Origin: Dinoroseobacter shibae DFL 12 = DSM 16493
Lineage (GTDB): Bacteria; Pseudomonadota; Alphaproteobacteria; Rhodobacterales; Rhodobacteraceae
Direction: 5' to 3'
DNA length: 64,000 bases
Assembly (NCBI RefSeq): GCF_000018145.1
Contig: NC_009952.1
Coordinates: 2,232,001-2,296,000 of the forward strand
This document shows, in pieces, positions 45,653 through 54,854 of this stretch; position 1 is the stretch's first letter; each line of letters starts with the position of its first letter. The position numbers and the translations under genes were made by a program. The notes beneath the pieces are model-generated. The model was not told the origin of the DNA. It did no database searches and saw only the letters and a program-made list of their open reading frames with translations.

Positions 45653-46543
45653 ATGCCCCGGGATCGCCCCCTTCTCGGCATCGGCCTGATGCTGCTTTTT
45701 TGTGCTCTGGCGCCGCTCGGCGACGGGATCGCCAAGGTGCTCGGCGATGTCGTGCCCCTGGTTGTGCTGCTGTTCGTGCGATTTGCCAGCCAGGCCATTC
45801 TGCTCACGCCGCTTACGCTGCGTCGGGGCCCGCAGCTCTCGGGGCGGCAATGGCGGTTGATGGCGGTGCGTACGGGACTGCACATGCTGGGCATCGGCAT
45901 GATGTTCACGGCGTTGCGCTACCTGCCGCTGGCCGATGCCATCGCGATTGCCTTCGTGATGCCATTCTTCATGCTGGTGCTGGCAAAATACGTACTGGGC
46001 GAAGAGGTTGGGCCGCGCCGGATCTGGGCCTGCGTGGTCGGGTTCGCCGGCACGTTGCTGATCGTGCAGCCGAGTTTCGCGCAGGTCGGCGCCCCGGCCC
46101 TGCTGCCGCTGGGGGTTGCTGTGTGCTTTGCACTGTTCATGCTGACCACTCGGCAACTCGCGCGCGATGTGGACCCGGTGCGGCTTCAAGCCCTGTCGGG
46201 CTGGATGGCAAGTGCGGTGCTGTTGCTTGGATGGCTGATCTCGGCCGAAGCTCTCGGCGCGCGCCAGTTCTGGCCTGATGGTCCGGTTCTGCTGCTTCTG
46301 GCCCTGCTCGGCGCGATAGGCACCGCGGCGCATCTCGCCATGACTTGGGCCTTGCGGCTGGCACCCTCCGCGACGCTGGCCCCGATGCAGTATCTCGAGA
46401 TACCCTTCGCCACGGCGATCGGCTGGATGATCTTCCAAGATCTGCCGAATGGTCTTGCGGCGCTGGGGATCGCTGTCACGGTCTCGGCCGGTCTCTATAT
46501 CCTGTGGCGGGAGCATCGCCCGGCATCCGAACTGGGCCCCTGA
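45653..46543 (+). CDS. EamA/DMT-family transporter
   Basis: Ten-helix membrane protein of 296 residues with two EamA repeats (LGIGLMLLFCALAPLGDGIAKVL opening the first, LLPLGVAVCFALFMLTTRQLA the second, both in part). Related to S-adenosylmethionine/RarD-type or amino-acid exporters; substrate unknown. The ATG at 45653 overlaps no other gene. A DUF985 cupin begins 8 bases downstream, so they are probably co-transcribed. Confidence 0.88.
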   Translation: MPRDRPLLGIGLMLLFCALAPLGDGIAKVLGDVVPLVVLLFVRFASQAILLTPLTLRRGPQLSGRQWRLMAVRTGLHMLGIGMMFTALRYLPLADAIAIAFVMPFFMLVLAKYVLGEEVGPRRIWACVVGFAGTLLIVQPSFAQVGAPALLPLGVAVCFALFMLTTRQLARDVDPVRLQALSGWMASAVLLLGWLISAEALGARQFWPDGPVLLLLALLGAIGTAAHLAMTWALRLAPSATLAPMQYLEIPFATAIGWMIFQDLPNGLAALGIAVTVSAGLYILWREHRPASELGP

Positions 46544-46550
46544 GAGCGCC

Positions 46551-46991
46551 ATGACCGCCGACGAAATCATCCGCCGCCTGGACCTTGCCCCCCATCCCGA
46601 AGGAGGCTGGTACCGCCAGACCTGGGTCGCCGAGGCGGCCCCGGGTGCCCGTCCTGCGGGCACTGCCATCTACTTCCTGCTCAAGACCGGGGAGCGAAGC
46701 CACTGGCACAAGGTGGACGCGACGGAGATCTGGCTCTGGCATGGGGGCGCACCGCTGGACCTGTGGATCGCCGCGACCAAGGCCGGTCCAGCCCGGCATC
46801 ACCGGCTGTGCGCCGATCTGGACGCAGGTAGCCCACAGGCCATCGTGCCGCCGGACCACTGGCAAGCTGCGACAAGCACGGCCACCACTGCAGATGGGTG
46901 GAGCCTGGTGAGTTGCACCGTGTCACCGGGGTTCAGGTTCGAGGGCTTCACCCTGGCGCCGGCAGGCTTCGACATTCCGCGCGCGCCCTAG
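46551..46991 (+). CDS. DUF985 cupin protein
   Basis: Small cupin of 146 residues. The pattern LAPHPEGGWYRQTW near the N-terminus, AIYFLLKTGERSHWHKVDATEIWLWHGG and SCTVSPGFRFEGFTL are characteristic of the DUF985 family, quoted in part. His residues in SHWHKVDATE may bind a metal or sugar. The biochemical role is unknown. It follows the EamA gene by 7 bases and ends 18 bases from the convergent anmK stop. Confidence 0.88.
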   Translation: MTADEIIRRLDLAPHPEGGWYRQTWVAEAAPGARPAGTAIYFLLKTGERSHWHKVDATEIWLWHGGAPLDLWIAATKAGPARHHRLCADLDAGSPQAIVPPDHWQAATSTATTADGWSLVSCTVSPGFRFEGFTLAPAGFDIPRAP

Positions 46992-47009
46992 ACGCCAGCG
47001 CAAGCCGGA

Positions 47010-48089
47010 TCAGTTCAGCCCACTCGTGACGCCCCCCCCCACGGGCGCCGCGACCCCCGTGGTGCCGGGGAAGGACGTGGGCGCGCCGTTCAGAACCCGC
47101 ACGGCCATGAAACCGAACGCTTGCGCCTCGATCATGTCTCCGTCGAAGCCGAGCGCATCGACGTCTGTCACGTCACATGAAGTAAATTTCGCAATGCTCT
47201 GTTTCATATAATTGTTTTTTCGACCCCCGCCACATAGGACTATCGCCGAAGGTGCTTGGGGCATGAGGGAAACACCCGCCGCCACGGCCGCGGCCGCGCA
47301 GGCGGTCAGGGTGGCGACCGCATCAGGCGTCTCTAGTTCGCAAACTGCCTCCAACAACCAGTAAAAGTCGTTTCTATCCAATGATTTAGGTGGTTTTCTT
47401 ACAAAATAATCCTGATCCAGAAGCCGGTCGATGATGGGCTGAACGATTTGCCCTTCCGCCGCCAGCGCCCCACCCGTGTCAAAAGGCTGGCCTGTCCGCC
47501 CCAACACCAGGTCGTCGATCGGAGCATTTGCCGGGCCGGTGTCGAAGGCCAGAATCGCCTCCGGCCCCTTGGAAGGGTCCACGTATGTCAGGTTCCCGAC
47601 ACCACCAAGATTCAGAAAACACACGGGATTTTCCAATCTCGCATGGCGCGCGACCGCCCAGTGATAAATCGGCGCAAGCGGCGCACCTTCCCCGCCCAGG
47701 GACACATCCACGCTGCGAAAATCCCAGACCACGGGCACACCAAGCGCCTGTGACAGCGCCGCCCCGTCACCGAGTTGATGGGTGCCGGCCCCACGTGGAC
47801 CATGGGCGAGCGTCTGGCCATGAAAACCAACAATTTCAACATCTTGAAATCCAGAGATAATCTCCGCATGGGCAGATTGGACCACCGCCAGTGCTGCTTC
47901 CAATCCCGGCCCCGGCCAACGGCCCAGCACCGCGCGCAAGGCCGCACGCTCCGTCGCGCTATAGGGTCGGTAGGCGCTTGGCCCTTGCTCCAGCACGCGC
48001 TCCCCGTCAGTCAGCACCAGTGCTGCATCGACCCCGTCCAGCGAAGTGCCCGACATGCAGCCAAGCGCCCAAAGCGGCTTTCCCTTCAT
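47010..48089 (-). CDS. anmK: Anhydro-N-acetylmuramic acid kinase
   Basis: Phosphorylates and opens 1,6-anhydro-MurNAc in cell-wall recycling. The 359-residue protein begins with [17 protein letters not shown], the ATP-binding start of AnmK, and shows [22 protein letters not shown] (part), [21 protein letters not shown] (part), [11 protein letters not shown] and [12 protein letters not shown]. Several stretches, for example 47170-47230 and 47340-47410, use AT-ending codons (AAA, AAT, TTT, ATT) unlike all neighbours. The ATG at 48089 is 51 bases from the divergent tyrS start. Confidence 0.94.
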   Translation of the reverse strand: MKGKPLWALGCMSGTSLDGVDAALVLTDGERVLEQGPSAYRPYSATERAALRAVLGRWPGPGLEAALAVVQSAHAEIISGFQDVEIVGFHGQTLAHGPRGAGTHQLGDGAALSQALGVPVVWDFRSVDVSLGGEGAPLAPIYHWAVARHARLENPVCFLNLGGVGNLTYVDPSKGPEAILAFDTGPANAPIDDLVLGRTGQPFDTGGALAAEGQIVQPIIDRLLDQDYFVRKPPKSLDRNDFYWLLEAVCELETPDAVATLTACAAAAVAAGVSLMPQAPSAIVLCGGGRKNNYMKQSIAKFTSCDVTDVDALGFDGDMIEAQAFGFMAVRVLNGAPTSFPGTTGVAAPVGGGVTSGLN

Positions 48090-48140
48090 TCCCGTCCCCG
48101 ATATAGACCACGCGACACCCCAAGATGGACCGATCCGGCA

Positions 48141-49394
48141 ATGACCTACCAGCCCAAATCCGACTTCATGCGCGTGATGATGGAGCGCGGTTTCCTGGCG
48201 GATTGTACCGACTATCAGGGGCTGGACGAGGCCATGAGCAAGGGCGTTGTCCCCACCTATATCGGGTATGACGCGACCGCCGCCTCGCTTCATGTAGGGC
48301 ATCTTCTGAACATCATGATGCTGCGCTGGCTGCAGAAAACCGGACACAAACCGATCACGCTCATGGGCGGCGGGACGACCAAGGTGGGCGACCCCAGTTT
48401 CCGGTCTGACGAGAGACCCTTGCTGGGCGCCGAGCAGATCGACGCCAATATCGCCGGTATGAAGCAGGTGTTTTCCAGCTACCTCACCTATGGCGACGGG
48501 CCGACCGATGCGCTGATGCTGAACAATGCCGAGTGGCTGGACGGGCTGAACTACCTTGAATTCCTGCGCGATGTAGGCCGCCATTTCAGCGTTAACCGGA
48601 TGCTGAGCTTCGAGTCGGTCAAATCCCGGCTGGACCGGGAGCAATCCCTAAGCTTTCTTGAATTCAACTACATGATCCTGCAGGCCTATGACTTCATGGA
48701 GCTCAACCGCCGCTATGGCTGCCGGTTGCAAATGGGCGGCTCGGACCAGTGGGGCAATATCGTGAACGGGATCGACCTCACGCGTCGCATCCTCGACCAG
48801 GAGGTCTACGGGCTGACCTCGCCGCTGCTCACCACGTCGGACGGGCGCAAGATGGGCAAAAGCCAGGGTGGCGCGATCTGGCTGAATGGCGACATGCTCT
48901 CGCCTTACGAGTTCTGGCAGTTCTGGCGCAACACCACCGATGCGGATGTTGGCCGTTTCCTGAAACTCTACACCGAATTGCCGCTGGAGGAATGCGACCG
49001 GCTCGGCGCGCTCGCGGGGTCGGAGATCAACGACGCCAAGATCATCCTTGCCAATGCGGTCACCGCCCTCCTGCACGGGCCGGAGGCTGCGCAAGCCGCC
49101 GAAGCCACTGCCCGCGAAGTGTTCGAAAAGGGCGGCGCGGGCGAGGATCTGCCGACCCTGACCCTGACCACCGACGAGATCGGCGACGGGATCTCGGTCG
49201 TGCAACTCATCACCCGCAGCGGGCTGGCCAAGTCCGGCAAGGAAGCCAAGCGCCTGATCGCGGAAAACGGCGCCAAGCTCGACGATGCGCCGCTGACCGA
49301 TGCGGGCCTTATGATCGACGCAGACCGCCTCGCCGCCCCGATCAAACTCAGCGCAGGCCGCAAGCGTCATGCCCTGATCAAACGTGCGGACTGA
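48141..49394 (+). CDS. tyrS: Tyrosyl-tRNA synthetase
   Basis: Class I synthetase of 417 residues that charges tRNA-Tyr. The HIGH-type motif is HVGH (51-54) and the KMSKS loop reads KMGKS (about 236-240). [15 protein letters not shown] is the tyrosine-site block. A C-terminal S4 RNA-binding domain (from about 350, [20 protein letters not shown]) completes the protein. It belongs to the shorter TyrRS type of proteobacteria. Divergent from anmK, as in many Rhodobacterales. Confidence 0.97.
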   Translation: MTYQPKSDFMRVMMERGFLADCTDYQGLDEAMSKGVVPTYIGYDATAASLHVGHLLNIMMLRWLQKTGHKPITLMGGGTTKVGDPSFRSDERPLLGAEQIDANIAGMKQVFSSYLTYGDGPTDALMLNNAEWLDGLNYLEFLRDVGRHFSVNRMLSFESVKSRLDREQSLSFLEFNYMILQAYDFMELNRRYGCRLQMGGSDQWGNIVNGIDLTRRILDQEVYGLTSPLLTTSDGRKMGKSQGGAIWLNGDMLSPYEFWQFWRNTTDADVGRFLKLYTELPLEECDRLGALAGSEINDAKIILANAVTALLHGPEAAQAAEATAREVFEKGGAGEDLPTLTLTTDEIGDGISVVQLITRSGLAKSGKEAKRLIAENGAKLDDAPLTDAGLMIDADRLAAPIKLSAGRKRHALIKRAD

Positions 49395-49594
49395 GACAGC
49401 TTCTTTTTCTCAGCAAGACCACCCGACACGAAGCGATCCGCTCGACTCACCGTCGACGCCTCGGTGCCGGAGGCACGGCCAGGCCGCTGTTCGCCCGCGG
49501 GTTACCAAAAACGGCGCGGTTCGCCCCAGGCGCACGACCTTCGCAGCCAGCGCCCACAAAACATGTCATGCGGGCGTCAGCCCGCGCCTTTGGA

Positions 49595-50566
49595 TCACCG
49601 ATCTCCCAGAATCCATGCGCCCTCGGGCCAAAAGGCGTGATAGGCGAAAGCGAACATCACGTCATGGGGCAGATCGTTGCCCTCCGCGTCCCGCACCCGG
49701 ATGCTGCCGACATCCTTGCCATCGCCGATCCGAGACGTATCCAGAGCCGAGGCCTTACCCGCCCGCCAGGAAATCGTCACACCGTCTTCGGTCAGCTCCT
49801 CGGTGAGGCGCAGTCGCTCCATCGGCCAGGCCCGGTCGCCGACCCGAATCACGCGGGCAAGCGCCGGAATACCGTGCGGTGGCATCTCGCCGGAATAGAG
49901 AAACGGCCGCCGGGAGCTGTCATAGTTCACATAAGGATTGCGGCCATAGTCCCGGCTCCAGCTCGGTTCCTCCATGACCAGCCCGTCCGGATTGCGGCTC
50001 GAGAACTCCGCCCAGCTTTCCATCCAGGTTGGCAGTTGCTCCAGAACCTTGCCGGTGTGGACCCCTACGATCCCCTCGCCCACCGCCTGCTGCCACCAGC
50101 TTTCCGTTTCGCGATCATACATGACCATGTCCGACATACGCAGCTTGCCGCTCACACCCAGGGTGATCACCGTGTCCTCCAGCCGCCGGTCGAAGGTGAT
50201 GGCCGAGTTGCACAAGGGGCAAAAGGTCACCGCGATGGGCAACTTGCCCACGGTGTCGTTCACGATTTCATGCCATGTGAGGTAGCGGATCGGATAGGCC
50301 CGGGGCGTCTGGCCACCCAGTTCCACTGCAATGACCGGCTCTCGCGGATCGATACGGTCCTCTTCGATCACCGGAATGAACTCGGGATCGCTCAGCGCCG
50401 GGATGCCGTCCTTCGGAGGGCCGCCCGAGAGGATTTCAACGAAAGGCACCGCACTGATCGAAAAATCGGTGTTTGGCCATTCCTGCTTCCAGGCCTCGGG
50501 ATCGGCCTTGGCGGCCCCGATCCAAAGACATCCGGCCGTAATCAGGACAAGACTTCGCATGAGCAT
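49595..50566 (-). CDS. DUF3179 family exported protein
   Basis: Protein of 323 residues with signal peptide MLMRSLVLITAGCLWIGAAKA. The DUF3179 body has ILSGGPPKDGIPAL near the start and the cysteine motif VTFCPLCNSAITFDR, followed by TLGVSGKLRMSDMVMYDRETESWWQQ (part). The CxxC-like FCPLC may bind metal or form a disulfide in the periplasm. Function is unknown. GGAGGG lies 6 bases before the ATG at 50566; a longer in-frame start at 50671 lacks a signal peptide and is rejected. Confidence 0.88.
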   Translation of the reverse strand: MLMRSLVLITAGCLWIGAAKADPEAWKQEWPNTDFSISAVPFVEILSGGPPKDGIPALSDPEFIPVIEEDRIDPREPVIAVELGGQTPRAYPIRYLTWHEIVNDTVGKLPIAVTFCPLCNSAITFDRRLEDTVITLGVSGKLRMSDMVMYDRETESWWQQAVGEGIVGVHTGKVLEQLPTWMESWAEFSSRNPDGLVMEEPSWSRDYGRNPYVNYDSSRRPFLYSGEMPPHGIPALARVIRVGDRAWPMERLRLTEELTEDGVTISWRAGKASALDTSRIGDGKDVGSIRVRDAEGNDLPHDVMFAFAYHAFWPEGAWILGDR

Positions 50567-50722
50567 GACAGGCCCTCCAGTTTCCCTGAGCCAGCATGCA
50601 TCGGCGCCCCTGACTGCGCCAGCCCGCCTCACGGCAAGGTGACGCAGCGGGAGTGATGCGGTTGCGCCCACGCGCGCTACGCCCTTGGCGGCAGGTGGGA
50701 TGAGGCAGTGCGAAAAACAGGC

Positions 50723-50753
50723 AAAAAAAACGCCCCCGGGCGACGGAGGCGTT
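50723..50753 (-). terminator. Intrinsic terminator of the cyclophilin pair
   Basis: Stem AACGCCCCC (50729-50737) with GGAGGCGTT (50745-50753), one mismatch, followed on the minus strand by eight T (the A-run at 50723-50730). It lies 35 bases past the stop of the second cyclophilin gene and is one of the best intrinsic terminators in the window. Confidence 0.85.
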
Positions 50754-50788
50754 CTGGTGACATTCCCATGGCAGCGCGCGCGGCGCGG

Positions 50789-51337
50789 TCAGTCGATAAC
50801 GGTCACGCTGACCATGCGGTCCGGCGCGCCGACCACAGCACCGTTGCGCCCGGTGCCGCGCTTGATCGCATCCACAACCTCCATACCGTCGGTGACCTCG
50901 CCCACCACGGTGTACTGACCGTTCAGGAAATGCCCTTCGCTGAACATGATGAAGAACTGCGAATTCGCCGAGTTGGGGCTCTGCGCCCGGGCCATGCCCA
51001 CCACGCCCCGGTCGAACGGCACGTCAGAAAATTCCGCCGGCAGGTCGGGACGGGTCGAGGCGCCGGTTCCGGCCCGGCGCATATCGCCACCGAACTTGCC
51101 ATGTTCGACATCGCCGGTCTGGGCCATGAAGCCTTCGATCACGCGATGAAACACCACGTCGTCATAGGCGCCTTCTGCGGCCAACTCCGAGATTTGCTTG
51201 ACATGCTGGGGCGCGATATCCTCGCGCAGGTCGATGGTGATGGTGCCGTTGGCCCCCTCGCCCGCGACCTCGATCTGCAGCCCCGTGGCGAGCGCGGGGC
51301 TCGCCAACAGGGTCAACGCCAGGGCAAGACTACGCAT
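50789..51337 (-). CDS. Periplasmic cyclophilin-type peptidyl-prolyl isomerase
   Basis: Cyclophilin of 182 residues with signal peptide [17 protein letters not shown], so it folds periplasmic proteins. The catalytic arginine is in [16 protein letters not shown], and the pocket blocks [20 protein letters not shown] and [12 protein letters not shown] are intact. Its start overlaps the end of the upstream cyclophilin gene by 8 bases, so the pair is one operon producing a cytoplasmic and an exported paralogue. Confidence 0.94.
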   Translation of the reverse strand: MRSLALALTLLASPALATGLQIEVAGEGANGTITIDLREDIAPQHVKQISELAAEGAYDDVVFHRVIEGFMAQTGDVEHGKFGGDMRRAGTGASTRPDLPAEFSDVPFDRGVVGMARAQSPNSANSQFFIMFSEGHFLNGQYTVVGEVTDGMEVVDAIKRGTGRNGAVVGAPDRMVSVTVID

Positions 51338-51836
51338 CGGCCGCCACCTTCACGGAGATCATCTGGTCGGGGTTCATCGGCGGCTCTCCGCGGACGATCT
51401 TGTCCACATGCTCCATACCCGAGATCACGCGGCCATAGACCGTGTACTGTCCGTTCAGGAAGTGATTGTCCGAAAAGTTGATGAAGAACTGGGAGTTCGC
51501 GCTGTCGGGATTGGCCGAACGCGCCGCCCCGAGCGTGCCCCGGTCATGGGGCAGCGACGAGAACTCCGCCGGCAGATCCGGCAGGTCCGAGCCGCCCGTG
51601 CCCGCCATGCGGATGTTGAAATCCTTGGCCGCGTTACCGTTCGCCACATCCCCGGTCTGGGCCATGAACCCGTCGATCACCCGGTGAAACACAACGTTGT
51701 CATAGGCTCCCGCGCGGGCAAGCTCCTTCATGCGCTCGGCGTGCTTGGGCGCCACGTCTGGCAGCAACTCAATAGTGACGGTGCCATCCTTGAGCTCCAT
51801 CAGGATCGTATTTTCCGGGTCTTTGATATCGGCCAT
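51330..51836 (-). CDS. Cytoplasmic cyclophilin-type peptidyl-prolyl isomerase
   Basis: Cyclophilin of 168 residues without a signal peptide. Active-site blocks are [34 protein letters not shown] and [12 protein letters not shown]. The ATG at 51836 (MADIKDPEN) is chosen over one six codons upstream because family members start at this block. It is first of the two-gene unit and is divergent from pgk. Confidence 0.94.
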   Translation of the reverse strand: MADIKDPENTILMELKDGTVTIELLPDVAPKHAERMKELARAGAYDNVVFHRVIDGFMAQTGDVANGNAAKDFNIRMAGTGGSDLPDLPAEFSSLPHDRGTLGAARSANPDSANSQFFINFSDNHFLNGQYTVYGRVISGMEHVDKIVRGEPPMNPDQMISVKVAADA

Positions 51837-52017
51837 GCTGGCATCCTCCTGCATTTGTCACGGGCAACCTAGAAGGCCCGGACAGGATGCGAAACCCAAT
51901 AATCGCCCACACCGACAAGCGGGTGTTGCCCCGCCCCGGGGTTGTGCCGTGCACGCCCCCGGGTTGACCTTTGCCGCGTGTCTGGCAGAACAGCGGCAAT
52001 CGCAGATGGAGACAGGC

Positions 52018-53199
52018 ATGACTTGGAAAACCCTCGACGACATGGCGCTGGACGGCAAGATCGTGCTGACACGGGTCGACATCAACGTGCCTGTGGCCGA
52101 CGGGGTGGTCACCGATACGACCCGGATCGAGCGTATCGTGCCGACAGTGACCGACATCCTGGCCAAGGGCGGGCTGCCGGTGCTGCTGGCGCATTTCGGC
52201 CGGCCAAAGGGCAAGGTGGTGCCCGAGATGTCCCTGCGCGTCGTTTTGCCCGCGCTGGAAGAGGCGCTCGGGCGGCCGGTCGAGTTCATTGCGCATCCCG
52301 ACCGCGCCGCACTGGAGGCGTTGCCGAAATGCACAGTGGTTCTGGCGGAAAACACCCGTTTCGCGCCCGGTGAGGAGAAAAACGATCCCGAAATGGCGGC
52401 GGCGCTGGCCGCGCTCGGGGATATCTATTGCAACGACGCCTTCTCGGCGGCCCACCGCGCCCATGCCTCCACCGAGGGCATCGCGCGTCTGCTGCCTTCC
52501 TGCGCCGGTCGGTTGATGCAGGCGGAGCTGGAGGCGCTTCAAAGGGCCTTGGGCACGCCCACCCGCCCCGTCGTCGCGGTCGTCGGCGGGGCCAAGGTGT
52601 CGACCAAGCTGGCGCTTCTGGGCAACCTCGTGGAGAAGGTAGATGACCTGGTGATCGGGGGCGGCATGGCCAATACCTTCCTCGCCGCCCAGGGCATCGA
52701 TGTGGGTGCATCGCTGGCCGAGCACGAGATGGCCGATACCGCGCGCGAGATCATGGAGAAGGCCGCACGGGCGGGCTGCTCGATTCACCTGCCCAAGGAC
52801 ATCGTGGTCGCGCGAAAGTTCGAGGCCGGCGCCCCGTCACAGACCCTGCCCGTCTCGGAATGTCCAAGGGATGCGATGATCCTCGATGCAGGTCCGGAGA
52901 CAGTCGCGGCCCTGAAAGAGGTGTTCGCCCAAGCGCGCACGCTGATCTGGAATGGCCCGCTCGGCGCGTTCGAGATCCCGCCCTTCGACATGGCCACCAA
53001 TGCCGCCGCCCGCGCCGCCGCGGACGCGACCAAAGCCGGAACCCTCATCACGGTCGCCGGGGGCGGCGACACGGTCGCGGCCCTGAACAAGGCCGGCGTT
53101 GCCGACGATTTCACCTATATCTCCACCGCCGGGGGCGCATTTCTGGAATGGATGGAGGGCAAGACCCTGCCAGGCGTGGCCGCCTTGGAAGCCGCCTGA
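52018..53199 (+). CDS. pgk: Phosphoglycerate kinase
   Basis: Glycolytic/gluconeogenic kinase (1,3-bisphosphoglycerate + ADP to 3-phosphoglycerate + ATP), 393 residues in two Rossmann-like lobes. Typical blocks are [72 protein letters not shown] and the nucleotide loop [23 protein letters not shown] precedes the ATG at 52018. It is followed by class I aldolase 94 bases downstream, on the same strand. Confidence 0.98.
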   Translation: MTWKTLDDMALDGKIVLTRVDINVPVADGVVTDTTRIERIVPTVTDILAKGGLPVLLAHFGRPKGKVVPEMSLRVVLPALEEALGRPVEFIAHPDRAALEALPKCTVVLAENTRFAPGEEKNDPEMAAALAALGDIYCNDAFSAAHRAHASTEGIARLLPSCAGRLMQAELEALQRALGTPTRPVVAVVGGAKVSTKLALLGNLVEKVDDLVIGGGMANTFLAAQGIDVGASLAEHEMADTAREIMEKAARAGCSIHLPKDIVVARKFEAGAPSQTLPVSECPRDAMILDAGPETVAALKEVFAQARTLIWNGPLGAFEIPPFDMATNAAARAAADATKAGTLITVAGGGDTVAALNKAGVADDFTYISTAGGAFLEWMEGKTLPGVAALEAA

Positions 53200-53293
53200 G
53201 CGAGTCCGCCACTGTTAGCGCGACCAGAATTGCAGCGGTGACAGGCCTTCGGTAGACGCAACCCGACGCGTCAACAGATTTTCGGAGTCCCCC

Positions 53294-54178
53294 ATGTCCA
53301 AAGCAGACCAGATCCGTTCCGGCCACGGCTTCATCGCGGCCCTCGACCAGTCCGGCGGCTCCACCCCCAAGGCGCTGCGGCTCTACGGGATCGAGGAGGA
53401 CGCCTATGGCACGGATGCCGAGATGTTCGACCTGATCCACCAGATGCGCTCGCGGATCGTGGCGGCCCCTGCCTTCACCGGCGAGAAGGTGATCGGAGCG
53501 ATCCTGTTCGAGATGACCATGGATCGCGAGTTCGCGGGCAAATCGGCCCCGGCCTACCTGTGGGAAGACAAGGGCGTCGTGCCGTTCTTGAAAATCGACA
53601 AGGGGCTGGAGGCCGAGGCCAACGGCGTGCAACTGATGAAGCCGATGCCGGGTCTCGACGACCTTCTGTCGCGCGCCGCGGCCATGGGCATTTTCGGGAC
53701 AAAGGAGCGCTCGGTGATCTCAGCGGCCAATCCGAAGGGGATCAAGGCCATCGTCGCGCAGCAATTCGAGATCGGCGCACAGGTCCTGGCCCATGGCCTC
53801 GTGCCGATTCTGGAGCCGGAAGTCACCATCACGATTGCCGACAAGGCCGAAGCGGAGGATATGTTGCTTGCGGAAATCCTCGCGCATCTCGACACCGTAC
53901 CCGAGGGGCTGCAGATCATGCTCAAACTCAGCCTGCCGAGCAAGCCGAACCAGTATCTGCCGCTGGTCGAGCATGCGAAGGTAATGAAGGTGGTGGCGCT
54001 GTCCGGCGGGTATTCTCGCGAGGAGGCGAACGCCAAGCTGGCCGAGAACACCGGCGTGATCGCGTCCTTCTCCCGTGCGCTGACCGAGGGACTGTCGGCC
54101 CAGCAGTCGGACGCGGAATTCAACGCAACCATTGCAGCGACGATCGACAGCATCCACGCGGCCTCCATCGCAGGCTGA
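53294..54178 (+). CDS. fda: Fructose-bisphosphate aldolase class I
   Basis: Schiff-base aldolase of 294 residues that splits fructose 1,6-bisphosphate. It begins IRSGHGFIAALDQSGGSTPKAL, the bacterial class I pattern; the Schiff-base lysine is expected in LQIMLKLSLPSKP. No zinc-binding histidines of class II enzymes are present. It ends at a strong intrinsic terminator. Confidence 0.95.
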   Translation: MSKADQIRSGHGFIAALDQSGGSTPKALRLYGIEEDAYGTDAEMFDLIHQMRSRIVAAPAFTGEKVIGAILFEMTMDREFAGKSAPAYLWEDKGVVPFLKIDKGLEAEANGVQLMKPMPGLDDLLSRAAAMGIFGTKERSVISAANPKGIKAIVAQQFEIGAQVLAHGLVPILEPEVTITIADKAEAEDMLLAEILAHLDTVPEGLQIMLKLSLPSKPNQYLPLVEHAKVMKVVALSGGYSREEANAKLAENTGVIASFSRALTEGLSAQQSDAEFNATIAATIDSIHAASIAG

Positions 54179-54201
54179 CACCCGGACCCTCGGACTTCGC
54201 A

Positions 54202-54225
54202 GGCCCCGCCCCGCCGGGGCCTTTT
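54202..54225 (+). terminator. Intrinsic terminator of pgk-fda
   Basis: Arms GGCCCCG (54202-54208) and CGGGGCC (54215-54221) enclose a 6-base loop and are followed by TTTT (54222-54225), 23 bases after the aldolase stop. Confidence 0.82.
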
Positions 54226-54452
54226 GCGTGCCATGGCGGACGTCTTGGACAAAAGGCAGAGGCACCGCCGCGCAAGGTCAGGTAAAGACATTTGCGCATC
54301 TATCCTGCCGCGCGTCTTCTGCGATGGCTGCGGACAGACACCGCAACTGCAAGAAACCTTAGCCAAACAAGCGGCGAGTTAGGGGATTCACAGCGACTCA
54401 GCTCTGTGGCATGATGCACGCACCGTCCGACAGAGACGGGCAAGAGGCAGAT

Positions 54453-54755
54453 ATGACCAGTAAACCGAAACACTCCGCCGTGCATGGGGCCGTGGTGACC
54501 CTGATCGCGTTCCTCGTGGGTACGTATTTCGTGTTTCACGCCGTGCAGGGCGAGTATGGCCTTTTCAACCGCGTCCAGGCCGAGGCAGAAGAAGCCCGCC
54601 TGCGGGCAGAACTGGCCCTGCTGCAGGGCGAGTTACGCGCCTTGGAGAACAAGACGCTGCGCCTGTCCGACCAGTTTCTCGACCTCGACCTGCTGGACGA
54701 GCGGGCGCGGGATGTGCTCGGCTATGCCCGGCCGAACGAAATCGTCATCCGCTAG
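54453..54755 (+). CDS. ftsB: Septum formation initiator FtsB/DivIC family
   Basis: Single-span division protein of 100 residues. A short basic N-terminus and one membrane helix (AVVTLIAFLVGTYFVFHAV) are followed by a periplasmic coiled coil (QAEAEEARLRAELALLQGELRALENK, quoted in part) and the C-terminal FLDLDLLDERARDVLGYARPNEIVI typical of the family, in part. FtsB bridges FtsL and FtsQ in the divisome. The ATG at 54453 is chosen because the longer reading adds only a polar stretch. Linkage of ftsB to pdh genes is common in alphaproteobacteria. Confidence 0.9.
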   Translation: MTSKPKHSAVHGAVVTLIAFLVGTYFVFHAVQGEYGLFNRVQAEAEEARLRAELALLQGELRALENKTLRLSDQFLDLDLLDERARDVLGYARPNEIVIR

Positions 54756-54787
54756 GCCACTGCCGACACGTCGCTGCGCAGAGGTGA

Positions 54788-54826
54788 TTGACGCGAAAAA
54801 CGCCTTCCTTTAGTTTAACATTAAAC
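54788..54826 (+). promoter_or_regulatory. pdhA promoter with operator-like dyad
   Basis: TTGACG (54788-54793) and TAGTTT (54811-54816) are spaced by 17 bases. A perfect dyad GTTTAA-CA-TTAAAC (54813-54826) overlaps the -10 element and lies 29 bases before the pdhA start, in an AT island. This is the position of a repressor operator. The regulator is not identified. Confidence 0.5.
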
Positions 54827-54854
54827 CATTCGTTCGTGCTTGGGAGGGCCGACC

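Noticed and set aside
45524-46669. Long upstream extension (to 46669) of the small exported protein at 45080-45523
   Set aside because: It is Gln/Arg/His-rich antisense of the EamA gene and would bury the hydrophobic N-terminus.
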